NCBI GenBank assembly: GCA_029747585.1
Contig: JAPEVF010000184.1
Location: forward strand, 7,297-71,296
Source: Pleurotus djamor
Taxonomy: Eukaryota > Basidiomycota > Agaricomycetes > Agaricales > Pleurotaceae
DNA length: 64,000 nucleotides
Direction of reading: 5' to 3'
Position numbers and translations under genes: made by a program. The first letter of the stretch is position 1; every line of letters starts with the position of its first letter. Below, piece after piece: positions 46,101 through 56,953 of the stretch. Below the pieces are notes generated by a model, which had not been told where the DNA came from, ran no database searches, and saw only the letters and a program-made list of their open reading frames with translations.

Positions 46101-46136
46101 GCTGTCTGTGTGGCTCATGAATAAACCGTAACCATA

Positions 46137-49100
46137 ATGCAGGTCTTCATTGAAGGCGTTCGAGTTAAGGTCCAACAGAGTTTTATGGAACCACAATCAA
46201 TGCTAGGTTCGGCGATGGCTGAAGCATTGTGTTACGACGTGTCCACCGGAGATACAGTGGAGAAGTCAATTGAAGTTGTTACTGATCGAGGGCAAGTCTC
46301 GACCAGAGTCGCCTTTCGTGTCATGGCAGGGATGGGAGAGGATGTAATTCTAGGACGAGATTGGTTTACGGCGTATGTTCAAAAGGCGTATGATAATATC
46401 TGTGGTGGTAGTGAGTTATTTGGTGTCATGCCTGCTCGTTGCTTATGCCTTGACGCAGACATACAGTCTGTCATGACTGTCTCCGGGAATGGTTCCTCTA
46501 CGTCTCTCAATTTAGTCCACAGGCTTGAAGATGTTTTCAACGAGTCATCGCAGTTATTTGTTTTTGCGACTGATTCTGGCTTGCTTCACGGACACTTGGC
46601 GTCTCATGGTATTGATCCCCCTCCCAGTACGGTGGATGAGTGCCATGGGGTGTTGGCTCAACACATACTGTCCGGATCATGTGTGGTCAACAAGGAGTCA
46701 GGCATGCAGTTTCGAGCATGTAAACGTATGGCCAGGGACTTTCGCGACTCATTACACATGTCATACAATGCCTATGAGCATTTCCTTCGTACCTCCTCGA
46801 CTCATGCCGACCGTCTCCGATTGGTGTCGAAAGCTGTGGGTGCGCTTCAGGATCCTAGGCGTTATGATTTAGAGGAGCTTGTCGAGGTTTTGGAGGGTAG
46901 GCAGGCGATGATAGTCAAGACTCATCTCAAGCTTAATCCATATGAGAAGTGTGTTAGGGAGATGTACAGTATGACGAAAGGAAACTTATGTTTCGTTTCT
47001 CGGATGCATGGCTTGTCACTGGATACTTCGTTGTCCAGACAGAGGATACGCGATGAGGTGATCAAGCATGTAGTCCAAGGGGGTTGTTTAGAGGCGAGGA
47101 AATCTATGGGTCTGGCTTGTTGCAGCTTTTTTTTGGGAACGAAAGTGGATGAAGATGGGACGGTTGATGACCGACGAAAGCGTCTTTGGAAGACGTTAGC
47201 GTATTCTCTGAAGCGGAAGGATTTACTCGAGGTCGTGCGTAGTATGGGGCTCGAAGTTGAACCCAGTTCAAGTTTGCGTAGTCTTCAGATTGTTGTTGCA
47301 AACAGGACGCAAGGGCTTGAAGCTGATGTAAAGCCTTTAGGCCAGAATCCCGTTCAGCCGTATCATATTGCGACTGAGTATCAAGAACGTTCGGAGTGGC
47401 CGTGTACTCTTGAAGGACAGGAAAAAGATGTTTTAATATCGAATTTTCTACGAGAGACGTCTACGTCCGCACTTTCTCGGCGAATTTGTGGGGTATGTCG
47501 TGAATTTTGTCCGGTTGATGAAGTCAGGGAAGAATTTGTTGCGAATCTGCCTATGGAATTACTGTCTATCGGTAGCTATGGGGCGATTGGGTGCTTGACT
47601 GTGGACTTGCGGACCGTGACTACTGGTTTATTATCGCCGTACCTGATCGATCCATTGGCGGTGCGTAATCTAGACGCCACAGACATTGAAGACATTCAGA
47701 TGGATGTGTGCAAGTCCTGTCATGATCGTCTTATGATGAATCGTCTCCCTGCATGTGCGTTAGCGAACGGGAACGTTGTTGGGGACGTGCCAGGCGAATT
47801 ACGTCAGTTGTCTATGGTAGAGGAGGCCATGATAGCGTTGTGTCGGACGAAGTGCATGATCATTCAACTGCGTGAAGTGGATGGAGTGGGCGCTTCTGCA
47901 ATCAGCCAAAAAGCTCTGAAGGGGAATGTCATTATATATCCCCAAGATACTCCGAGCATCTCGAAGATCCTACCACCATCTGTCGCGGATATCGCGACAC
48001 TGATATGTGTCATGTTCATTGGCAGCCAAGCACTTAGTGATGAGACTATACTTCGCAGTACTCCGTTGGCGGTCCGCGCTGATCGGATTTATGGGTCTCT
48101 TCGTTGGTTGAAGCAACATAACCATTTATACAAAGATATCACCATCAACATGACTGCCATAGAGGAGCTAAGAGGAAATGATTACCTCCCTTTACACGTT
48201 GAACGGACAGAATGGTCTCAGTCTGCTATGAACCGGACGTCTAGGTATGATGAAGACGTTGAGAACATCCCGCCGCAAGAAGTTGGGTACGGAAAGGATG
48301 CTCCTTTCCCTTTTCAGAGTGTTTTAATCACCGGTGTTGACCCGGTTTCCCCTCCAAATGTCTTACGGTCGGCGGCGCTGAGACATTTGAAGGAAGGCGG
48401 CGGCAATTATCTCCGAATACCCCATGGGCAAGAACCTGTGAATAGCTTTGACAACCCGTCAATGTTTCCCATGATGTACCCGTCGCTTTTCCCGTTTGGT
48501 ATAGGAGGCTTCGATGATAACACTCGTCGCACTCCGTTGTCCATGAAAATACAGGTGCGGCACATGCTGAACTTGTTCGACCGTCGGTACCAAGAACATC
48601 ATGGATTTATGTTTTCGGTTTTCAACATCTTACAACGACGGGAGAGGTTGCTACGGACTAGTCTTAGGACTAGACAGATCTCTTTCCCAGATATAGCTGC
48701 TCAACTCACTTCAATTTCGTTGGAGACTGTGACGAAGATATGCGAACGCCTAAAGAAGTCTGAGAAATTCATCCCTGAAAATGAGCATGAGAAACGAGTT
48801 TACAAGTTGATGCGCGAAGTGAATGTCATCAATGGAAGTGTTTGGGGCTCGCCGTCGTCAAAAATTATTCAGAGAAACGAACTTCGCGCTTTAATGTTGG
48901 AGGAGGGTTTACCGAATTTCTTTATTACCGTGAATCCTGCGGACGTGTACAATCCTATCGTCAAATTGCTTGCCGGGGCAGATATTGACATTGATAACAT
49001 GTTAGAAGCTGATATTCCTAAGTTTTGGGAACAATCGATAACCGTCACGAGAAATCCATGCGTCGCCGCGAGATTTTTTAATCTCTATATGAAAGCTTTT

Positions 49101-51257
49101 ATACGATGTCTGCTTGGCTATCGGAAGAGTGGTTATAAGGAGGATGATATCGGTGGGGTGTTAGGGATGACTAAAGCGTATTACGGATGTGTGGAAACAC
49201 AAGGACGGGGAACGTTACATTGCCACATGCTAGTGTGGCTTGAGGGAGCACTCAACCCAGATGAAATTAAGCGGAAAGTGACATCTGACGGAGAGTTCGC
49301 GGCACGGATTCTCGGATACTTGGAAGATCTTATTCAAAACGAAATACCGCCTGATGTGGGTGTTGAAATTGTCTCCGATAAGCACCATCCATCGACCGTT
49401 CGTTCAGTTGACCCGACGGGACCTCATTCAGCTATGAAGCGGATGAAGGATTTCAGGAACGTTGTCAAGTCTTCTCAAAGGCACAAGCATTCGGATACGT
49501 GTTTCAAGTATTGTAGAGGTTCCGTAAGGGAGTGCAGATTCGGTCTCGGCGTCGAACGGGAGCGATTGCGTTCGGAGATTAGTGTTGAAGGGGAGATCAA
49601 CCTCCGTTGTAAGGATGGTCTCGTGAATGATTACAATCCTACCATGATTGAAGCTTTGCGGTGTAACATGGACATCAAGTTTATCGGTTCGGGAGTGTCT
49701 GCAAAGGCCGCGTTGTACTACATCACGGATTATATCACAAAAATGGATTTAAAATCTTACGCAGCGTATTCGGCCTTGGAGTTAGCGGTTCAACGGCTAG
49801 GAGAGTACAACAGTGATGTGGATTTGCCGGCCCTTCGTTCGAAGAAGATGCTGCAGAAGTGTGCGAACGCCATGATTTCACGTCAAGAATTGTCAGCGCC
49901 GATAGTGGCGACCTATCTTATGGGATACGAAGATCATTATAGTAGCCACGCTTTCAGCAAAATCTATTGGCTTAGTTTTGAGCGGTTCGTTGATGCTTAT
50001 TTGAGATCAATTGATGAGATTAGTGGTGTAGATGAAGATTTAGAAGACAAGGGCGGCGATCGCATGCATAAGCAAGCCGATAACCTGGACATCGTATTTG
50101 ATACGGATGCTGAAGGCGTGATTACGCCTCTTGCGTCTCAGGTTGACGATTATGTTAATCGATCCCAAGCGTTAGAGGCTTTTTGTGTATGGGACACGGT
50201 AGCGCAGTTGGTCAAGGTACCCAGGCGCAAAACGTCGCAGGGTTTAGAGCGATCAAAGTCTTCCAGTGTATACGAGTTTTTACCTGGTCATCAGGACTAC
50301 ACTACCCACGACTTTCATGCTAGATCGTTGATTCATGTCCCAGTGCCCATTGGTCCAGGTTTACCTCGGAGAGATCGGGAGGAGACATTGGAAAGACATG
50401 CGAGAGTGATGTTGATATTGTTCAAGCCTTGGAGGAAGCCGAGTGATTTGAGAGATGTCGCGGATACTTGGATCGAGGCGTATCGGGCGTTTCTATTGAA
50501 GATGCCGCGTCACACTCGTGATATCATTGACAATATGCAACTTCTTCATGAATGTAGGGATAGCAAGGATGACCATTATGATGCTATGAGGAGGATTAGG
50601 AAGGTCACAAATTTTGTTGATCGTGGTCGCGCGACAGAAGAAGATGAGAATAGTCTACCTGCGGTTGTGGATGATGTGGAAATGTTGGAGTATTTGGAGA
50701 GTATAGACAATGTGAGGTCGCACACAGAGGCTCAGAAGAGTCTGGATGTCGCACAGTGTATGTTGTCTGCTGTGGAGTCGGGGCTTGTCAAGCAATTTTC
50801 GTCGTCGTTGTCGGATTTATCTTCAGGGGATGAAGTCAATACAGTCATGGTTACTGAAGAGACGGCCGTATCGGCGGTTGAATGGAGAAAGGCGTACAAC
50901 GACTTGGATGCTCTCAGGTCAAGCGACACCGTGCCGTTAGGCTCGGTGGTGCAACCTGTCGCTGAACCGGCTTCAATTCAGCAAGGCAGTGAAGGAGTGT
51001 TTCAGGACGTCGACAAAACTCCGAAAATCGTGTCCTTGAGCAAGGCTCAGCGCGTTCTTTCCGGAGAAGAGGTCATGACGGCGGTGGAGAACGAATATTC
51101 GCTGAATAGAGAACAGAAACGAGCGTTTAGGATTGTCGCAACACATTCCGTTCAAAATATTTCTGAGCAGCTCAGGATGTTCATCATGGGTCATGGTGGA
51201 ACGGGAAAATCTCGTGTCATCCAGGCACTAACTAGTTTTTTCGCGCGTCCAGCCTAG
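46137..51257 (+). mobile_element. Helitron Rep/helicase ORF, truncated after Walker A
   Basis: A single intronless frame of 1,706 codons with no unresolved base encodes most of a Helitron replication-initiator/helicase. The N-terminal part (residues 1-110) has VILGRDWF near residue 70, which resembles the end of a retropepsin-like fold, but no catalytic DTG is seen. A Cys-rich segment of the DUF6570 type (CGVCREFC near residue 450, VCKSCHDRL near 525) follows. The Helitron-like N domain begins near residue 770 (FPMMYPSLFPFG). The HUH nuclease motif is GRGTLHCHML near residue 1027 and the tyrosine motif YYITDYITK near 1193. The Pif1-type helicase starts with SLNREQKRAFRI and the Walker A GHGGTGKS near residue 1683, and the frame stops 22 codons later. 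All later helicase motifs are missing, so autonomous movement is unlikely. Confidence 0.88.
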
Positions 51258-51311
51258 GTTGTAATCCTATACAATAGAATCCAGGAAAAGCTGGGAGGAC
51301 TCCAGGCAGTA
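51258..51311. other. Junction between truncated Helitron and AT-rich element
   Basis: Short transition with no coding content. The Helitron homology ends at about 51245 and the first terminal-repeat-like sequence of the next element starts at 51312. Confidence 0.4.
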
Positions 51312-53100
51312 GGCTCAGGTTTTTCTGGCCAGGGTATGTGAGGCGCCTAAGCAATTGAATCTCAGCTCAATCTCAGCTGTCTTTGTAAGCAGTGTTAATT
51401 ATTCTATTTCTAAAATCATTATATATATTATAATAAATATGACTACTTCCAAAAAAGGAAATGTTGAAAACTTCGAAAATATTCTCCTTAATCAGGGCTT
51501 TCAAAATGTTGTCTCCAGCCTATAATTCATGCCATTTATCATGTGGTATTGTCAAAATAACATACAAAAACATAGAAAATAAAATTGCCCAAAAATTTAG
51601 TCAGTGCTTTTCTGATCTTAAATGTTGTCTCAAGCCTATGGTAGCATCGATGGCTGAACACCAATTTGTAAAACAACATATAAAAACATATAAAACTTTA
51701 TAATGCCAGCTCTCTACCTGGTTTGCCTTTGAGTGATACTCTATATCCCTGAAGCTCTTTGTATTGCACCTTTGATAAACAGGCTGGGGTTGAATTAGTA
51801 GAGGATTCACCGATTTTTAGCTTGGTATCTGATATGTTTAAATTTCTCACACTATCAGAAACAGCATACTGGTTGTGAATGAATATACCCAGACCCCATT
51901 AAATGCTTGAAGGATTTGTATCTTATCCATATACCAATCACAGACTAGGTTGACTAGGTCAAAGTTGCTTTGGATTGAAATTATCATATGTTTTCCTCTT
52001 GAACCAAGAGAGATTGATAAGTTATATCTGCTGTGGTGAGTCTGAGTGGCCAGAAAGTCATGGAAAGCATCCTGAGGCGATGCTCTTGTTTATTTTGGAT
52101 GAAATTTGAGCCTAAAAGTGGTTGNAAAAAAGTTGGACTATAAAAACCCAGTTGGTCATGACTTTCTTACAACTTTTATTCAGTTTGGTGGCCATCTCTG
52201 GTTTTGGCACATTCTCAGGAACCATAATCTTCTCTCCTTCAGAACTATGTAGTAGTATATCAAGGCACTTGATTGCAAGGAACAGACAGTCTAAGAATGA
52301 TCATACTGACTCACCTATTCATGTTCAACATTGAAAAAACATATGTTTGACAAAGACCTTCAGAAAGCTAGGCTTATCCTAGGGTTTATAAAAGATGAGC
52401 CATATCATCAGATAGCTGGGCACTTTCTGCTATGGAAAGGTAAATATAGCAGTGCTATCACAGCAGACAGTATAGGCATTCTAACATATCAGAGTCATTT
52501 GAAACATACAAAAATGTCAAATCATCATATTTCTGGTGAGTAAGCAACCCTACACCAGTAATAGTAAGGGAATGGATGGCCCAACCATCAAGGACTTGGT
52601 TAGGCATGATTGTACTTCATAGCAGCCCTGTTGCATAGCTTTTATTCATATGTTTTTATAATCTAACATATGAAATAGTTGTTATCTCTGCCAAAACATG
52701 TCCATTTATAGGCGTGAGACAATGTTTTTAATCAGAAACTTTCCCTCTTCATTTGCAATTTTTGAGTATTTTCTATGTTTTCCATATGTCATTTCAGTTA
52801 TATCTCCATGAATACATATCCAATTATAGACTTTCAATAACATTCTGAATCAGCAGGGCTGTAGCTTCAAGTTTGAGTTTTTGACATTTCATATGTTTAT
52901 TTTGGAATTTTTCGGTTTTGGCAGTGATGTCCCAATATAGAAGGTTATTCTCACCCCTTCTTTCTTCAATTTCCCACATGAAATTTCCCACACCCATCAT
53001 TGCCAGAATATCCTAGATGAATAAATCTGAGTTTCAATTTGGCCTGGCCTAAAGTACGTCCAGAAAAACCTGAAGCTTTTGGCCAAGAAAACCTGAGCCC
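51312..53100. mobile_element. AT-rich non-coding element with long inverted terminal arms
   Basis: About 1.8 kb, visibly richer in A and T than both flanks. The left end reads GGCTCAGGTTTTTCTGGCC (51312 on) and the right end is its imperfect reverse complement (53081-53100, GGCCAAGAAAACCTGAGCC), with another copy CAGAAAAACCTG at 53061-53072. Inside, 51330-51365 pairs with the reverse complement of about 53010-53060, and the block with ATGTTGTCTCxAGCCTAT occurs twice as direct copies (about 51510 and 51625) and again inverted (about 52710). I read this as imperfect terminal arms of several hundred bases. The inner frames are short and match nothing. Probably a non-autonomous DNA transposon. 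Target duplications were not found. Confidence 0.55.
51500..51710 (+). repeat. Left-arm direct repeat pair inside the AT-rich element
   Basis: Two diverged copies of about 90 bases lie at about 51505-51600 and 51615-51715; both contain ATGTTGTCTC, then AGCCTAT, and end in an A-rich run around AACATA.AAAACATA. Their reverse complements appear in the right arm at about 52640-52870. Confidence 0.5.
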
Positions 53101-53152
53101 AGTGTCAATGAAATTTCCAGGTTTTTCTGAATATAAGGGTCAAAGACTACAT

Positions 53153-54846
53153 CTAGTTGTGGGCTTTGAGCGTGGTGTACTTCGATGTAGCGCCAACGTC
53201 TTCACGAAGGGCAGGGGAACCGGTTTCATACTCCATCACCGCACTGTGGACCTTGTTGTGGGTGGTCACTTCATTTGAGAAAGTGCCCTGATTGACTTCG
53301 GGAAGCACTGCCTCGATGATCTCGTCAAAGGTACCAGTATATCCTTGCCAACTCCACGGTGTAGCCGGCTTTTTGGCTGCCCATGCTACGCCCATAAGGT
53401 GGGATATCAATTTGACGATCATCACCTTGCGTACGCATCGGAAACCGGTCTCGTAGCACGAAGCGACAAGGATAAACGTGAGGTCTTCAAATTCGTTCGG
53501 GAACGCTTGTTGAAGGGCTTGCCTCAGAGATAAAGGTGTGCCGAGTGTAGCTGGAGGGTAGACTGATAAAGGAGCTCCGAGGATCGCTGGAGCTCGGGCA
53601 ACTTCTACGCTCATACTGGGTGCCGTGTGCTCTGGCTCGAATGACGCTGGGGCCGGGAGGTCCAAAGTACGCTGAGTACGCCGATCGATGAAAGAGACCT
53701 GGCCGGGAGAATCAGTGGTGTCCCGGAAAATATGGCAACGAATGGCGACACACCTCATCATATGCATAGAGCACGTATGTTGGCCACATAGCACGGTCAG
53801 CACGTATATCTTCAACAAGCTCCACATCGTGAACGGAGTTCCACTGCACGCTGTCGGTCAGGGGAGTGTTGTACGCTTCGTTCTCTTGGTCAAAGCATTC
53901 TCCCACCATACCAAGGACCTTCCAGCCATTGGGTCTCTTCACCAGTTCGGAGATCGCCTCAGTGGCGGTGGCTAAAGTCATCCCCTCCCTTAACTTACTC
54001 ACCACCCCACCGGACCCAACATCTTGCAATGCCTGGTGTACAATACCCACTGTTGTGTCCAATAGAGCGGGTAAGGTCACAGCGATGGACTTCGCGACTT
54101 TCGTTTCGCCCCCTCTCCAATGGACCCAGCAAACCATTGCATCGTGCCTACGGACAATGTGCAATAGCTGCTGGAATTCTGAGATGTGGGCCTGGAATGC
54201 AGCATCATTCATGCGTAAGGCTGGGAGTCCCCCGTTGATCGCCTGAGGAACAGCATCAGCCAAGGCGACATCGTCGTCCACCATGTTTTCCTCTGGAAAG
54301 GAGGACAATGAGGAGATAGAGCATCTGAAGATAGGAAAGAAACCCCACCCGGCGTGTCGTCATAATTGATATCCATCGCTTCCAACGGAGGCATGTCGTC
54401 ACGCTCGTTCTGAGGCGGAGGATCCTCATTCATCGGCACGTCATTCATCGGCACGTCATCTGCAACACAATCAGTCAGTACATTCGTGAATAGGCAGAAG
54501 ACAAGAGGTGCAGTGACCATCGCCTGGAAGTCCTGCTGGTGCGGGATCTCTCGCGTCGTCGTCGTCAGCCCCTAGGAACAATGCTTCTGCAATGGGCATG
54601 GAATCAGAAGAGATATAGCGAAGGAACGGGACGATTACCCTCAGAATTCTCACTACCCTCCTCTGACACGCGAATGGCGACTAGGTCAGTTTCACCCCTT
54701 GTTGAAGAAGCTCCTGGAGGGCTCAGACCTGTTGCCACATTTTCCAGGTGCCTGCTGGGGGCGGTACGAGGTCGATTGCTGCGACGCAGCTCGCCAGAGG
54801 CCTCGTTGACGAGGGGGCTGTCCTCACGATGTCGTCGCCTCGACAT
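53153..54846 (-). CDS. Unidentified protein of the integrase gene block
   Basis: Multi-exon gene of unknown function. The start at 54846 gives MSRRRHREDSPLVNEASGEL, a basic then acidic disordered N terminus. Exons with ADDDDARDPAPAGLP (about 54540) and DVPMNDVPMNEDPPPQNERD (an Asp/Pro-rich segment with a short PMNDV/PMNED repeat, 54415-54460) follow. The main folded part is MNDAAFQAHISEFQQLLHIV, HDAMVCWVHWRGGETKVAKS and VKRPNGWKVLGMVGECFD (53880-54210), then, after an intron (about 53700-53763), VSFIDRRTQRTLDLPAP, LRQALQQAFPNEFEDL and PWSWQGYTGTFDEIIEAVLP. It ends ...TTLKAHN at TAG 53153-53155. No motif recognised. It follows the integrase gene by only 87 bases on the same strand, which suggests a shared history. 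Confidence 0.55.
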
Positions 54847-54933
54847 TATAGGAGGNAAAAAAGTTCGGGAAGAGAAGGGACAAGTGTTTTTCAAATTTAT
54901 ATGAAGAAGTTACATCGCGATCACGTGGATTGT

Positions 54934-56739
54934 CTATGGGTTCGCGTAGAAAGTCTGGCATATACGTCTAGCCTCACACCAGATTAAACGACGCACAGTC
55001 ATACTCTCCGTGCGACGATCAGCGACAAGGGACAGCTGAAAATCCAACTCCTGGATTTGCAGCGGAGACAGAGGGCAATCGGGCTCGTCACAAACGACGA
55101 CATTGTACCTCTCGGGGACCGCGTTGTCGAAAGCATTGGATGTCGTTGCAGCGGGTAAATCCTCCCCATTACCTTCGCCATCATCGAACTCTGCCAGGTC
55201 AATTTCTTCTTCGTCCACCGCGACAACATCAAGGTCATCATCATCGTCTGGTTGAGTGCGTGCGAAATGGTCCATTCCACGTTCTCCAAACTCCACCAGT
55301 CCGAAAAGAAACATCTCCCTTGGACATCGCTCCCCACCACCTCTGATGGTGACTTTGTGCAAGTTCCAAGTGTCCCTCCATCGCTGTGCATCACGGTTGA
55401 TGTCGTCAAGGAACAGATGATGAAGCAACCAAATGTGTGCAAAGGAGTCGTGGTTGAGATAGTGATTCTGTTCCAAGTCCTCGAAAAATAGCTTCCATTT
55501 AACGGCGACTCCATGGGAGTAGTCGACCCAGAGTCGTTCGCTACGAGTGTTGTGTATGCTCCTAAAGAGGTGGGTAAGCCAGCCATACATAATACCGGCT
55601 GGTGACATGCTCACTGTCCATATATGTAGGATCCTCTTCCACGTCCTCGGGTCCTCAGCATGTATTCAGCCACAGCACCATTCTCGACGCCGTGATCTCC
55701 TCGCACCCGGATAGGCAGCCCATATTCATCAATCGCACCCAAAAAGACTTGAAGTACCGTCTCCTTTCGGTTATTGCTGCTGATCTGCAATGCGGTGACA
55801 AAACGAGATTTGCCATCGATAAAGGCATGCACAACGAAACGCCAACGAATGAGATCTACCATATGTGAGTACTTTTCAAAGCATGGAAACCGAGAACACT
55901 TGACTGACCATGGTTGCCATCGTGATGCCAGACAGAGTTGACGCCGGACACAGTATATTCTTTTCGAGTGATGATACGATTATTGAAAGCAGGAGGGGGT
56001 CCGTGAACGCGTAGATATGACTGTCGTATGCGTGCAATGGGTACGCGATGTCCCCTGGCGTCGAGTTCTCCTCGTATCATCTTTCTTCCTATAAAAGGGA
56101 AGATCTGCAAAATTTCGACCATTAGCACATCCAAATCGTCATTGGATAAAGTCGACACGGGCGGTGTGGTGGAGGTCCAGATACGGGTGGTTGTTCCATC
56201 ATCCTGATCCACATCCTGGTATACAGCGCTACCAGGTGAAACCAACCCATGCTCGAGCGCGCGTCGTCGAACCGTGCGAGGGCCTACACCGAGGAGTTTG
56301 CCAATCGCTGTGGAACCCCTATGCTGCAGTGCATGGGCAAGGAAGGCGGGGTCAATCTGGAATTTGGGACGACCATTACCCGTTTCTGTCCATAGAAATC
56401 TACGAGTGCGAGGTGCTGGGGGATCAGTGGAGTGTTGTGTTGCCTCCTGTAGTGCAGCGACCATTGCTTCCGCGCTTCTTCGCCAGGTGGTCACCTCTGT
56501 AGGATCGAATACCGCGACATGCTGAGTGTGCATGTCAACCTACGCCTAAGCGTCAGGATCATTATGCGTACCATCTCAACAGACTGCATGAAGAGCCCAA
56601 CCCGTCCTATCTGAGTGGCGAGACGATCGCGATCGCCGATTTGTGTACGCAGAGCAAGGTTGACTTCCTCACACAAGATGAGGAAGGCATGACGGAAGGC
56701 TGGGATTAGGTCGTTTGGATGTCGATAGAGGGGGTCCAT
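54934..56739 (-). CDS. DDE integrase (integrase core domain) of an accessory or mobile element
   Basis: Probable DNA-cutting and joining enzyme of the RNase H-like integrase superfamily. The start at 56739 (MDPLYRHPNDLIPAFRHAFL) and the segment HVAVFDPTEVTTWRR are joined by an unresolved splice near 56540. A helix-turn-helix-like part follows (FLAHALQHRGSTAIGKLLGV, then GPRTVRRRALEHGL), then FIGRKMIRGELDARGHRVP. The catalytic core begins with SVWHHDGNH (first Asp), spliced over 55865-55917 to LIRWRFVVHAFIDGKSRF; the second Asp is in RGDHGVEN and the Glu in HNTRSERLW, after an intron at about 55560-55613, with 34 residues between Asp and Glu. LNHDSFAHIWLLHHLFLDDI and RCPREMFLFGLVEFGERGMD are typical of the fungal and animal family. 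An acidic C-terminal region ends at TAG 54934-54936. All three acidic residues are present. Confidence 0.75.
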
Positions 56740-56953
56740 GGTCGTTGCTGGATGACTCGAACGTCTCAACACCGAATGACTCCGACGTCTTATCAGATCA
56801 CCCGGCATTGATGCTTATCTACTTCCAGGATCAAAGTCATGGCATCTCTCCCAGCCGACTTTACGCCAGCATCCCGCACGATCTCGGAGGAACAAAACTC
56901 TCTATATATTCTATGAAGCCATACTATTCCTAGGTGGTCAAGGGTTATCAAGT
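56740..56953. promoter_or_regulatory. Spacer upstream of the integrase gene
   Basis: 214 bases between the HECT-like gene stop (56954) and the integrase ATG (56739), both on minus. TATATATT on the plus strand at 56899-56906 (also AT-rich on minus) may be a core promoter about 160 bases ahead of the integrase. Confidence 0.3.

Larger units (their letters stand above)
45290..46136. other. Boundary region between conserved genes and mobile DNA
   Basis: Holds the oxidase 3' flank (AATAAA at 45370-45375), a short direct duplication (listed separately), and the start of the Helitron. TATAAAG at 46094-46100 is 37-43 bases ahead of the Helitron ATG. The 5' Helitron terminus must lie here if it is retained, but I cannot fix it: the expected TC end carries too little information. 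Confidence 0.4.

Noticed and set aside
54604..54904. Plus-strand frames opposite the unknown gene of the block
   Set aside because: Low-complexity antisense frames; the minus strand has consistent exons.
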